From: Chromatium okenii
GTDB lineage: Bacteria; Pseudomonadota; Gammaproteobacteria; Chromatiales; Chromatiaceae
DNA length: 64,000 nt
NCBI RefSeq assembly: GCF_002958735.1
Contig: NZ_PPGH01000035.1
Span: 633,722 to 697,721 of the forward strand
Direction of reading: 5' to 3'
The notes below the pieces were generated by a model. It made no database searches and was not told where the DNA came from. It saw nothing but the letters and a program-made list of their open reading frames with translations. Position numbers and translations under genes: made by a program. Position 1 is the first letter of the stretch; each line of letters begins with the position of its first letter. Of the stretch, positions 30,401 to 39,757 are shown one piece after another.

Positions 30401-32308
30401 GAGTCCTTGAAAATGCTCATCTAATTTTTTATTAACGAGTTCAAGATCATCGGCATGACACCGATCAAGCCAAGTTTGGAGGGTGGTCGGCTGCAACTCA
30501 GCGAGCGTATAGCCGAGCATTTCAGCCCAGCGTTCATTGAACTGGGTTTTGCCGGTTTGCACCTGCCAATCCCACATGCCCATGTCCGAACCTTCGAGCG
30601 CCAGCGTCAGCCGTTCCCGACTTTCCTCCAGCGCCCGCTCCAACGCTTTTCGTTCGGTGACATCTGCGTACACCGTCACCAGTTCTCCATGTGGCAGCCG
30701 ATAGATGAAGTTCTCGCGCCAGCCGGAAATCCGTTCATCTTGATAGAACGTCGGCGGCATATCTTCCGATTGACCGGTGCGCCACACCCGCTGCCACACC
30801 GCTAACAAACCGCTGGCAGCAATCCCCGGAAACACTTCGGTCACGGGTTTGCCGAGCATTGCGGAGCGTGTCAACTGTTCAATGCGTTCAACGGCGTGGT
30901 TAGCATCGCGGAAATAAAACTCTAATCCGTCATCGCTAGCGTCATACACGCAGACGCCGTTGCGCATATTTTCAAACAGGGCATGAAATCGCTCTTCACT
31001 CTCTCGCAACGCCTGTTCAGCGCGGCGCTGGCGCACGATCCGCCAAATCTCATTGGCGATGAGCTGCACACTTTCCACGTCTAACTCGGTGTAGAGACTG
31101 TCTTTATTGCCCACGCCCGCAATCATGCGCACCCGATCGCCTTCCATCACCGGCACACTAATCAAGCGGGTCAATTCCGCGTGACCTTCGGGCAGACCGT
31201 GTTTGTACGACGCAGTGGCGTAATCGTTAAACACCACCGGCATTCGGTTGCGCAGCGCATCTGCCCAAATGCCAGCCTGACTAATTGGATAATGCCGATC
31301 AAAAGCAGCTTGGCAATAACTCTCCAAAGTGCGCCGCGACCAAGTCACCAGCTCGATGGTTTCTTGATCGTCATTAACGAAATGAATAAAGGCGATGCGA
31401 CTTTCGGTCAGTTCTTCCGCCAGCTCCTGCCCCACCTGCATGAATTCCGCTTCATCAAGTCGTTCGGCAGCGCGGGGCAATTCGAGTAAGGCGCTGGCGC
31501 GACGCGCCTGCAACTGCAACATCGCCACTTGCCGTTTGCGTTCAGTGATTTCGCGGTCGATCCCGCGATAACCAAGCAGTTGACCATCGGCACTAAAAAT
31601 CGGAATGCCGCTGGTTTCCATTTCAATTAGCGTCCCATCGCGGTGTACACAGGTGTTTTCCAACAATGAAAACGATTCTCGTTTGGCAGTGATCTCAGCA
31701 AACCGGGCAGCAATGCGCACTGCTTCTGCGGGCAGCATGAATGCGGTCAAATGTTGACCGAGCATTTCTTCTGGCGCGTAGCCGAGCAGCCGTTGTGACG
31801 CAGGACTGACGTAGGTGTAGCAACCAGCAACGTCTACTTCCCAAATCCAATCGAGCGTGGTTTCCACAATGGCGCGGAAACGCTCTTCGCTGTCACGCAG
31901 GGATTGTTCAGTGCGATGCAAGGCTTTTTGACGACGCGCTGTTTCTAGCGCCCGCTCCAATGCCATTGGTAAACGCGTAAGCAAATGCTTGAGTACATAA
32001 TCATTCGCCCCATTACATAACAGTTCTACTGCGCCTTCTTCGCCGAGTGCACCAGTGACAAAAATAAAAGGTAAATCGGGATCGCGTTCACGCACTAAAT
32101 TGAGCGCCTGCACACCGTCAAAATGCGGCAGGCTGTAATCGGCAAGAATAGCGTCTGGACAAAAATCGTTGAGTGCGTTGACAAAAGAATCGTGTTGATC
32201 GACGCGCAGAGTGATTAAGTTCAATCCAGACTTTTTCAAAAAACGTGCGATCAACTCGGCATCGGTCGGGTGATCTTCTAAAAGCAAAATGCGTAGCGGT
32301 TCAGTCAT
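27441..32308 (-). CDS. REC-PAS-GAF-PAS hybrid histidine kinase with REC and Hpt, one frameshift
   Basis: About 1620 aa after joining two frames near 30130. Order: N-terminal receiver ([29 protein letters not shown]), then PAS ([19 protein letters not shown]). A GAF-like domain follows ([19 protein letters not shown]), then three or four further PAS domains with DITERK-type ends. HisKA is [18 protein letters not shown]; HATPase has [17 protein letters not shown] and [13 protein letters not shown]. Receiver 2 has [17 protein letters not shown]. The C-terminal Hpt domain has [12 protein letters not shown]. About 50 residues rich in NCxL/NCP inside the HATPase domain (28806-28955) are repeat-derived. 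The ATG at 32308 overlaps the upstream regulator gene by eight bases, so both are one operon. A complete phosphorelay in one protein, probably cytoplasmic; ligand unknown. Confidence 0.88.
28806..28955 (-). repeat. family-3 heptad-type repeat insertion in the kinase ATP-binding domain
   Basis: About 150 bases made of variants of TTGTCAGT / CAGTTGAC / GGGCAGTT. In the minus-strand frame it encodes a Cys/Asn/Gln/Pro-rich peptide (…[12 protein letters not shown]…, …[18 protein letters not shown]…). This lies between the strand RLAVES and the G1 box [10 protein letters not shown], where other kinases have only a short loop. Related repeats are at 34961-35018, 44411-44455 and 47716-47781. Confidence 0.75.
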
Positions 32309-32765
32309 TGCGAATATCAGGGGGAACACGGTTAACGAGCACCCAATACATACCTAAGTCAGCGACAGTACGGGCAAATTCATCAAAAGCGACGGGTTTA
32401 GGGACAAAGCTATTCACGCCGAGTTGATAGGTTGCCACTAAATCCTGTTCTTCTTTTGATGATGTAAGAATGACAACGGGCAAATCGCGGGTATCGGCAT
32501 TGGCGCGAATCTGTGCGAGTACTTCTAAACCATCTAATTTGGGTAGTCGTAAATCTAGTAATACCACGCGGGGAAGCGTTGCTGAACGCCCAGCATATTC
32601 ACCGCGCTGAAAGAGAAAATCCAAGGCAGCAACGCCATCTTTTACCCATTCTAAATGATTAGCAAGATGATGTTTTTTTAAGGCACGAATCGCTAATTCT
32701 GCATCATTGGGGTTGTCTTCCACCAATAAAATGTCAACGACTAATTCTCTTTCCATTACATCCAT
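32301..32765 (-). CDS. CheY-like response regulator (Rcp1 type)
   Basis: 154-aa single-domain receiver. Acidic pocket VEDNPND, phospho-acceptor Asp in [11 protein letters not shown], switch Thr/Ser in [10 protein letters not shown], Lys in [10 protein letters not shown]. The form, with an 'NPND' pocket and a long insertion ([16 protein letters not shown]), is typical of the Rcp1-type regulators paired with phytochrome-like or PAS kinases. The stop overlaps the kinase start by eight bases, pointing to co-expression and phosphotransfer with the kinase downstream. Confidence 0.9.
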   Translation of the reverse strand: MDVMERELVVDILLVEDNPNDAELAIRALKKHHLANHLEWVKDGVAALDFLFQRGEYAGRSATLPRVVLLDLRLPKLDGLEVLAQIRANADTRDLPVVILTSSKEEQDLVATYQLGVNSFVPKPVAFDEFARTVADLGMYWVLVNRVPPDIRND

Positions 32766-32904
32766 CCCGTTTATTAAAATATGCTGAAATCAAGAGGTCG
32801 TCGCAATCAGCCCAACTTAATAATCGCTGCCGCATGAAAAACTGCCTTGATGTTCTGATAACGGTTTAATTCAATCTTGGTGATGGATGACTGTGGTGCA
32901 AATT

Positions 32905-32942
32905 GTGTTGAGTTGCCAACTACGGCAACCCAACCTACGATT
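32905..32942. repeat. family-2 inverted repeat (GTTGGGTTG / CAACCCAAC type)
   Basis: GTTGAGTTGCC...GGCAACCCAACCTACGA, an imperfect palindrome. Other members are at 47104-47137, 50755-50792 and 57897-57930. It lies between the stop of the HAMP kinase gene and the start of the regulator gene. The rest of this 181-base gap holds nothing else recognisable. Confidence 0.8.
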
Positions 32943-32946
32943 AAAA

Positions 32947-34380
32947 TCAGGTCATTGGTAAAGTAAAACAAAAGGTTGCGCCTTTACCAACTTCACCGAT
33001 ACCAGTCACTTCACCATGATGTTTTTGAATAAAACGTTTGACAATTGCCAGCCCCACGCCAGTGCCTTCAAATTCGTCCATGCCGTGCAACCGCAAAAAT
33101 AACCCAAATAATTTGTCGCGGTAAGCCGGATCGAAACCTGCGCCATTGTCCGTCACGCAATAACGGATCATATTGCCTTCGCGCTGGGCAGTGACGGCAA
33201 TTCGCGCTGGGTTGCATCCAGCTGAAAATTTCAGCGCATTGCCGAGCAGATTTTGCCAAACCTGCCGCAGTGCGCGTGCATCGCCATAAATAGCCGGCAG
33301 CGGCGCACATTCAAACACAATTGGGCGTTCATGTTGTTGTTCAATCAGCGCATCCCACACTTCGAACACCAACGCCGTCATCTCAATTTGCGTCGGCTCC
33401 AATTCCAATCGCCCGGCGCGAGATAACGCCAAAATATCGTTAATAAGTTGCTCCATTTTTTTAGCATTGGTGCTAACAACTGCAAATAAGCGCAAGCCTT
33501 CAGCATCCAATAGTGGCGCATATTCTTCCATTAAAATAGCGACAAAACCGTCAATTGCTCGCAGCGGAGCGCGTAAATCGTGCGATACTGAATAACTGAA
33601 GTTTTCCAAATCCTTCACTGCGTTTTCCAATTCCGCCATGTGAATTCCCGCGACTGTTCTGCTTGCGCTAACCGCTGCGACATGAGATTAAACTCTCGCG
33701 CCAACTGACTAAACTCATCGTTTCCATTGATGCGCAGCGGCGGTGGAATACCATTTAAGCTCTGCGTCTGCGCACCAAGATTGAGAAGATGCAGCGCCGT
33801 AGCAATACGATAAAGCACCGGAATCATCAGAAGTAAAACCAATATAGCGGTGGTAATAATGAGAATAAATTCAATTTTCCATAATTCATTGCTGTAATCG
33901 ACGACATGATGATGACTGAGTAGTCGTAACTGATGCAGAATTGGTTGAATACGACTGATTTCAATCTGAAACCGCCGCGCTAATTGCTGCGTTTGCACGA
34001 CATCTGCGGCAGTGAGCATGGGTAAATACAGCGCATCTAATTCCATCACGAGCCAATGCGTATGGGTAATGCTGCGACGTAATTCACTCACCAGTGTTGG
34101 TGCGGCAGGGTATTCAAAACGTTGTCCACGACATAGGCTTGAATTTCTAACGAATCAATCAGTAAATACGCTTGTTTCGATAGTGGCTGGCGCGAGTTTC
34201 CAGAAAGCGTTGCACCGTCGCTTGCAGTTGCTCTACTTGATCGAGCATTCCGTCAGCAACTGCGGTGAGATCGCGCAATTCACTGAGGTTTGCGTGACCA
34301 CGATAAGCCGTGATCCCAAACGTGATTGCCATCAGCAGCGGCAAAATCCCAATGAGTTTTAATTTGGTCTTGATCCCCAT
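32947..34380 (-). CDS. membrane sensor histidine kinase with HAMP, two frameshifts
   Basis: About 475 aa after joining three frames (slips near 34170 and 33640). The ATG at 34380 gives MGIKTKLKLIGILPLLMAIT, an N-terminal TM segment. A ~130-residue periplasmic helical region follows, then a second TM (FILIITTAILVLLLMIPVLY) and a HAMP/linker ending NDEFSQLAREFNLMSQRL. HisKA carries the phospho-His in SVSHDLRAPLRAIDGF. HATPase has NLLGNALKFS, TDNGAGFDPAY and GTGVGLAIVKRF. It has no attached receiver domain. The 'SHDLRAPLRAIDGF' box is the type paired with Rcp1-like regulators, and one is encoded just downstream on the same strand (32301-32765), making a likely partner. Confidence 0.87.
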
Positions 34381-34480
34381 GATAATCACCGATGAATTGG
34401 CGGCTCAGGCCGCACTGAGGTCAAGAAGCTGAAATAACTCAATTTTTGTTAATATCAACATTATTTTAGGAACACACGAC

Positions 34481-34942
34481 ATGTCAGAAGAAGGGCGTTT
34501 TACCATTCGTCTTGAACAGCAAGAGGGTTTCCAAATTAACGTGGGTTTTGATTGGAAACGTGCACCTGATCTCATCATGGACGAGCCGCCGCCACTTGGC
34601 GAACAATCTGGTCCGAATGCGTCGCGGCTATTGGCAGCCGCAGCGGCTAATTGTTTAAGCGCGAGTTTGCTGTATTGCGTGTTCAAAGAAGAACCGCCAG
34701 ACAATTGTTTACGCGCTGAAGCAACCTGCATCATGGTTCGCAATGCGCAGAAACGCCAACGGATTGGCGGTTTGGAAGTCACGCTGATTGTGAATGAATT
34801 AGTCACTGCGTCGCCGCGTTTTGCTCGCTGTAAAACACTGTTTGAAGATTTTTGTGTGGTGTCGGCGAGTATTCGTCAAGGCATTCCGCTGCGTGTGACG
34901 GTGCAGAATGAACAGGGCGTTATTTTGCATCAGTCCGAATAA
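34481..34942 (+). CDS. OsmC family protein
   Basis: 153-aa cytoplasmic protein of the OsmC/Ohr fold, thiol peroxidases that reduce organic hydroperoxides. The conserved helix motif ASRLLAAAAANCLSASLLYC carries the first cysteine, and a second cysteine is in LFEDFCVVSASIRQGIPL. These are the two positions used in the family. The AGGA ribosome site is well placed before the ATG. It is divergent from the HAMP kinase gene (101-base gap) and upstream of nadB. The substrate is not predictable. Confidence 0.88.
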   Translation: MSEEGRFTIRLEQQEGFQINVGFDWKRAPDLIMDEPPPLGEQSGPNASRLLAAAAANCLSASLLYCVFKEEPPDNCLRAEATCIMVRNAQKRQRIGGLEVTLIVNELVTASPRFARCKTLFEDFCVVSASIRQGIPLRVTVQNEQGVILHQSE

Positions 34943-34960
34943 AATGTATTGAATGTAAAA

Positions 34961-35018
34961 AGTTGTCGGTTGTCAGTAGGAAACGCAATGACGATTACCA
35001 ATTGATAACTGACAACGC
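34961..35018. repeat. family-3 inverted repeat upstream of nadB
   Basis: AGTTGTCGGTTGTCAGT... and, 25 bases later, TTGATAACTGACAACG, forming an imperfect palindrome. Same family as at 44411 and 47716. It makes up most of the 166-base OsmC-nadB gap. Confidence 0.75.
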
Positions 35019-35108
35019 TAATCATTCCTTGAATGATTAAATGCGTCACCATGAATACAAATACCCTGCAATTTCATTAAAAACATCAAGCGAGTGAGCT
35101 AAAAAACT

Positions 35109-36736
35109 ATGCCCCAAATTCCGGTGCGTCATGACGTTTTAATTCTCGGTAGCGGCGCAGCAGGGTTGAGTCTCGCGCTGCGCTTGCGGGACGATATTTC
35201 CGTTGCTGTGATTTCTAAACGTGATTTGCGCGAAGGCAGCACGTTATATGCACAGGGCGGAATTTCTGCCGTGCTTGATGCGCAGGATTCAGTGGCATCG
35301 CATGTTGCCGATACGCTCGAAGCGGGCGCTGGTTTGTGTGAACCCGCAGTTGTGCAACACATCGTAGAACGCGGTCCAGATAATATCGGTTGGCTATTCA
35401 ATCAAGGCGTTGCGTTCACCCGCGATGCGCAATACACCTCCGCTGGCGGTTATCACCTCACCCGCGAAGGTGGGCACACCTATCGCCGCGTCGTTCATGC
35501 CGCAGATGCCACTGGTCACGCAGTGGAAACCACGCTGGAGGCGCAAATTCGCACTCGCGCCAATGTCAGCCTGTATGAACAGCACATCGCTGTCGATCTC
35601 ATTACCGCCCGTCATCATCTCCGCGATGCGCAGGAACATCGCTGTCTCGGTGCTTACATTTTGAACCGTGAGACTGGACAAGTAGAAACCTTTTTAGCGC
35701 GTTTTGTCGTACTCGCGACTGGCGGCGCGAATAAAGTTTATCTCTACACCAGCAATCCCGATGTTTCCACTGGTGACGGTATTGCGATGGCATGGCGTGC
35801 TGGGTGTCGCGTTGCCAATATGGAATTCATGCAATTCCATCCTACCTGTTTATATCATCCGCAAGCACGCACTTATTTAATTAGTGAAGCACTGCGCGGC
35901 GAGGGTGCACATTTATTGTTACCGGATGGCGAACGTTTCATGCTGCGCTTTGATCGTCGTGCCGAATTAGCCCCGCGTGACATCGTCGCTCGTGCTATTG
36001 ACCACGAAATGAAACGGCTCGGCGCAGAATGCGTTTATCTCGATATTTCACATCAATCGGCTGATTTTATCACTACGCATTTCCCGACTATTTACGGGCG
36101 TTGTTTAGAATTGGGCATTGACATTACCCGCGAACCAATTCCGGTTGTTCCGGCTGCGCATTACACCTGCGGCGGCGTGATGGTCGATCAATATGCGCGA
36201 ACTGATGTGCCCGGTTTATATGCCACTGGTGAAACTGCGTACACGGGTTTACACGGCGCAAATCGATGGCGAGTAATTCATTATTAGAATGCTTGGTTTA
36301 TTCAGAATCCGCAGTAGCAGATATTGAACGACAAATTATCAATTGCCCATTTCCGCCAGAAGTGCCGAATTGGGATGACAGCCGCGTCACCGAGCCGGAT
36401 GAAGAAGTTGTGGTCACGCATAATTGGGATGAATTGCGGCGCTTTATGTGGGATTACGTCGGCATTGTGCGGACGAATAAGCGGTTGCGCCGGGCGAAAC
36501 GACGAGTGGATTTGCTGGCGCAGGAAGTGATTGAATACTACAGTCATTTTCGCGTGAATAACGATTTAATTGAGCTGCGCAATCTCATTGACGTTGCTGA
36601 TTTAATTGTGCAATCGGCGCTGCGCCGCCGTGAAAGTCGCGGACTGCATTACACGCTGGACTTTCCCAATTTGGATGCGACGCAATGTCGCCCAACCATT
36701 TTAATTCCAGATAGTTATCAACCGCGTCAGGATTGA
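35109..36736 (+). CDS. nadB: L-aspartate oxidase, one frameshift
   Basis: FAD enzyme that oxidises L-aspartate to iminoaspartate, the first step of NAD synthesis. FAD-binding [17 protein letters not shown] at the N-terminus, then [98 protein letters not shown] and TGLHGANR. A single base is missing near 36263; the frame continues [16 protein letters not shown] and ends at 36736. The joined length of about 542 aa is normal. nadA/nadC are not adjacent. Confidence 0.93.
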
Positions 36737-36788
36737 ATAACACAGAATAATTAAAGCGCATACGCTAACTCATCAGGATATTAAAATC

Positions 36789-38202
36789 ATGCTATTTGAT
36801 GCCCGCACAGGGTTTGTTTATATGAGCGCGATGAGCGTCGTCATGGCACTCGCCATTTGGATCGTGTTGCGCGGTCAACGCACATCATCGGTGTGGTATT
36901 GGTGCGGCGGTGGTCTCGCCGTCGCTGCCGGCTCCATGCTCATGGCACTGCGCGATGTGCTGCCGCCAATTGCGTATGAACTGGGCAATTTATGTATCTT
37001 CGTGGCGTTTGCCGCCAAAGTGCAATCTTTGCGCTTGGAAGCCGGTCAATCCGCATCTTGGCATCGGTTTGGTGGGCGAATCGCTGCTGTTTCTCGTCTA
37101 TTCACTTTCTGTTGCGTGTTACCACCAGACGTCGCTCAATTTCCTGTTCGGAATTGCCAGTTTCACCCTGATGAATGTCTTGCTGACCAAGTGGGCGTGG
37201 CGACTCTGGCGCGAGCAACAGATTTTTAGCGCCTTCTGGATTGGACTCGGTTATGCCGTGATGACGCTGATGTTTAGTTTTCGCTTCATCGTCGTCGCCT
37301 CAGGCTATTTTCATCCCACGATTCTTACCCAAGGCGCAGATGCGTTGGTGTTGGCGCTCGCGTCCGTCGTCGTCGCCATCATCAGCAACATGGGTTATCT
37401 GGGTATTCATCTTGAACGCTCCACCAGCGCCAAAATGACTGCGGCCGCCGCGCAAGCACGGGCAGAAGAAAATCAGCGCCTGAGTGAACAGCTCACCCAA
37501 CTGGATCGCCAGCGGTGTCTGGGCGCGATGTCGGTATCGCTGGGGCACGAGTTGAATCAGCCACTGGCTGCGATCTTGACCAATGCGCAAATCGTGCAAC
37601 GCGGTTTGCAACAGGCTGCCACCAGCGATGCGGCTCATGCCGCGCCCATCGGCGAGTTTTTAGAGCGCATCGTGTCCAATACCCAACGCGCCAGCCAAAT
37701 CATCGAGCGCATTCGTGGCTTTATTCGTCCGCGCCCAACGCAGTGCGAACTGCTGGCGTTGCAGCAGTTGGTGCCGGAGGTCGTCAAACTGATTGCTGCC
37801 GAAGCACGAGCGCAGCGGGTGACGATCACGCTTGACCCGGACATGCCGCCGTTGCGGATCAACGCTGACTCGGTGCAACTGTCGCAAATCCTCATCAATG
37901 TCCTGCGCAACGCGATTGAGGCGCTGGCTGGTGCCGAACGCCGTGAGATTCACATCAGTTTGAGCGAGGAGACGGGGATGGCAGTGCTGCGCATGTGTGA
38001 CACGGGAGCGGGGTTGAGCGCCGAGGCGCTGGCGCGAGTTGGCGAACCGTTTTTTAGTACTAAAACCAGTGGGTTGGGGATGGGAATCACGATTTCGCAA
38101 ACCATCGCGGCGCAGCACGGTGGTGATTTAACTCTGACCAATGCACCGAGCGGCGGCGCAGTGGCGACACTGACCTTGCCGCTTGCGTTCGGCAATGGCT
38201 GA
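36789..38202 (+). CDS. membrane histidine kinase, FixL-like, one frameshift
   Basis: About 470 aa after joining frames near 37055. The N-terminal half is a multi-pass membrane sensor: about six or seven hydrophobic segments such as MSVVMALAIWIVL, YELGNLCIFVAFAAK, GESLLFLVYSLSVACY, IGLGYAVMTLMFSFRFIVV and ADALVLALASVVVAIIS. The kinase core follows: His box MSVSLGHELNQPLAAILTNAQ, N box INVLRNAIEAL, DTGAGLS and GLGMGITISQTIAAQHGG. The 'HELNQPLAAI' box is the FixL/HPK4 type and often pairs with a LuxR-type receiver, exactly as found in the next gene, which overlaps by eight bases. Membrane-sensed signal unknown. Confidence 0.87.
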
Positions 38203-38875
38203 CGATGCGCCACGCCGTCGCCCCGTGACCGTCGCTGATCAAGAACGGGCAGCGCGCTGTGCGCGGGGGCGGGTGGTGTTGATTGATGATGATGCCGAGA
38301 TTTGTTTTATCTACGCCGTTTTGATCGAGTTGGAAGGTTATGCCTGCGAGACGTTCGCGTCAGCGACGGCGTTTTTAACCACGCTGCGAGAGAAGCAGCC
38401 GCGCTTCCCCGGTCCATGCTGTGTGCTGTGCGATGTGAGTATGCCGGACATTGATGGGCTGGAATTGCAGCGCCAGTTGGCGTTGTACCGCGACGCACCG
38501 CTGATTTTTATCAGTGGGAGCAGCGGCATTGATGAGGCGATTACAGGATTTCGAGCGGGTGCGGTGGATTTTCTGATTAAACCGGTTGATGCCGACGTGC
38601 TGCTGGCTGCGGTGGCGAAGGCGCTGGCGCTGAGTACCGAGCGCCAGTTGGCGAGGGAACGGCGGACGGTCGTGATTGCACGGATGGCGTTGCTCACCGA
38701 GCGCGAGCGTGAGGTGATTCAGCGGGTGGCACAAGGTCAGACGAATGCTGAGATTGGCGCGGCGCTCGGCATTGTTGAGCGCACCGTTAAGTTTCATCGC
38801 CAAAACGCGATGGAAAAACTCGCGGTTGAAAGCGTGATTGAACTGGTGCGCTTGGTGGATGAGATGCAGTTGTAG
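38195..38875 (+). CDS. FixJ-type response regulator with LuxR HTH
   Basis: 226-aa transcription regulator. Receiver: VVLIDDDAEICFIY, phospho-Asp in CDVSMPDIDG, LIFISGSSGIDEAI, FLIKPVDADVLL. C-terminal LuxR-type helix-turn-helix: LTEREREVIQRVAQGQTNAE and a recognition helix around GIVERTVKFHRQNAMEKL. An upstream start at 38183 is possible, but the ATG at 38195 (ATGGCTGA overlapping the kinase stop) fits the coupling. Partner of the membrane kinase just upstream; target genes unknown. Confidence 0.9.
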   Translation: MADDAPRRRPVTVADQERAARCARGRVVLIDDDAEICFIYAVLIELEGYACETFASATAFLTTLREKQPRFPGPCCVLCDVSMPDIDGLELQRQLALYRDAPLIFISGSSGIDEAITGFRAGAVDFLIKPVDADVLLAAVAKALALSTERQLARERRTVVIARMALLTEREREVIQRVAQGQTNAEIGAALGIVERTVKFHRQNAMEKLAVESVIELVRLVDEMQL

Positions 38876-38881
38876 TGGTCG

Positions 38882-38958
38882 GAAACAGCATGGACACGAT
38901 CAGGAATATTCACCGTTACTTACCCTTATCGCTTGGTAATAGTATCGTTGAGCGATAA
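38882..38958 (+). promoter_or_regulatory. higBA upstream region: partial higA duplication and inverted-repeat operator candidate
   Basis: Bases 38882-38912 nearly repeat the start region of higA (39249-39281, GAAACAGCATGGACACGATCA then AATATTCACC). Directly after, TTATCGCT (38926-38933) and AGCGATAA (38951-38958) form a perfect 8-bp inverted repeat with a 17-base spacer. An inner TATCG-N5-CGATA sits at 38943-38957. The position 10 bases before higB suits autorepression by HigA. Confidence 0.5.
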
Positions 38959-38967
38959 CATCAATCT

Positions 38968-39249
38968 ATGATTATTTCATTCCACACTGATGCGACAGAA
39001 ACCGTCTGGCAAGGTCGCTTTACCAAGAAGCTACCGAGTCAGATTCAGGAGATCGCACGTCGGAAACTGCGCATGATCAATGCCGCACAGCGCCTAGACG
39101 ATTTGCGTATCCCGCCCGCCAATCGTCTGGAAGCACTCTCAGGAGATCGCGCCGGACAGCACAGCATCCGAATTAACGATCAGTGGCGCATTTGTTTCGT
39201 GTGGAACAGCGGTCACGCCGAGCGCGTGGAAATTTGCGACTATCACTGA
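38968..39249 (+). CDS. higB: HigB/RelE-type toxin
   Basis: 93-aa protein of the HigB family, ribosome-dependent mRNA endonucleases that cut translated mRNAs. Typical stretches: KLRMINAAQRLDDLRIPPANRLEAL, then RAGQHSIRINDQWRICFVW with the conserved RINDQWRI motif, and a terminal VEICDYH. The antitoxin gene follows nine bases after the stop; toxin-first order is typical of higBA. Confidence 0.92.
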   Translation: MIISFHTDATETVWQGRFTKKLPSQIQEIARRKLRMINAAQRLDDLRIPPANRLEALSGDRAGQHSIRINDQWRICFVWNSGHAERVEICDYH

Positions 39250-39258
39250 GGAAACAGC

Positions 39259-39600
39259 ATGGACACGATCAAAAATATTCACCCCGGCGAGGTGCTGCGC
39301 GAGGAGTTTTTGGAACCAATGGGCATCAGCCAATACCGGCTCGCCAAGCAGATTGGTGTGCCGGCGATGCGCATTAGCGAAATTTGCTCCGGCAAGCGCG
39401 GCGTTACGGCGGATACGGCGTTGCGGTTATCCCGCGCTTTTGGCACAACGCCGGGATTTTGGCTGACTTTACAGACCGACTACGACACGGAAGAAGTGCT
39501 GCGCACACATGGCGAGGAATTGACGCGGATTCAACCGCTGGCGGCGTGGCTTGCCCGACCGAGGCGGGCGCTGCTGAGTATTAGCAAAAATACCACATAA
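39259..39600 (+). CDS. higA: HigA antitoxin (XRE-type HTH)
   Basis: 113-aa DNA-binding antitoxin. The start IHPGEVLREEFLEPMGISQYRLAKQIGV and HTH residues RISEICSGKRGVTADTALRLSRAFGTTPGFWL are diagnostic of HigA. It neutralises HigB and represses the operon. The last ~20 residues (LARPRRALLSISKNTT) are less typical. Just after the stop a weak imperfect hairpin (CCTGCCCTAAAGGACAGG) precedes T-rich sequence at about 39630 and may terminate the operon. Confidence 0.92.
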   Translation: MDTIKNIHPGEVLREEFLEPMGISQYRLAKQIGVPAMRISEICSGKRGVTADTALRLSRAFGTTPGFWLTLQTDYDTEEVLRTHGEELTRIQPLAAWLARPRRALLSISKNTT

Positions 39601-39757
39601 AAATTTGACGAACCTGCCCTAAAGGACAGGTGTATGAATTTTTATTCTCGTTAATCTGAAACCGGCGGGCAGGCGCACGATGTCTTTTAGTGCGTTTGCT
39701 AGTGGCATTCCGAGCGAATACCAGTTGGTTTTTCAAATAGTGACGAGGATTGATTTT

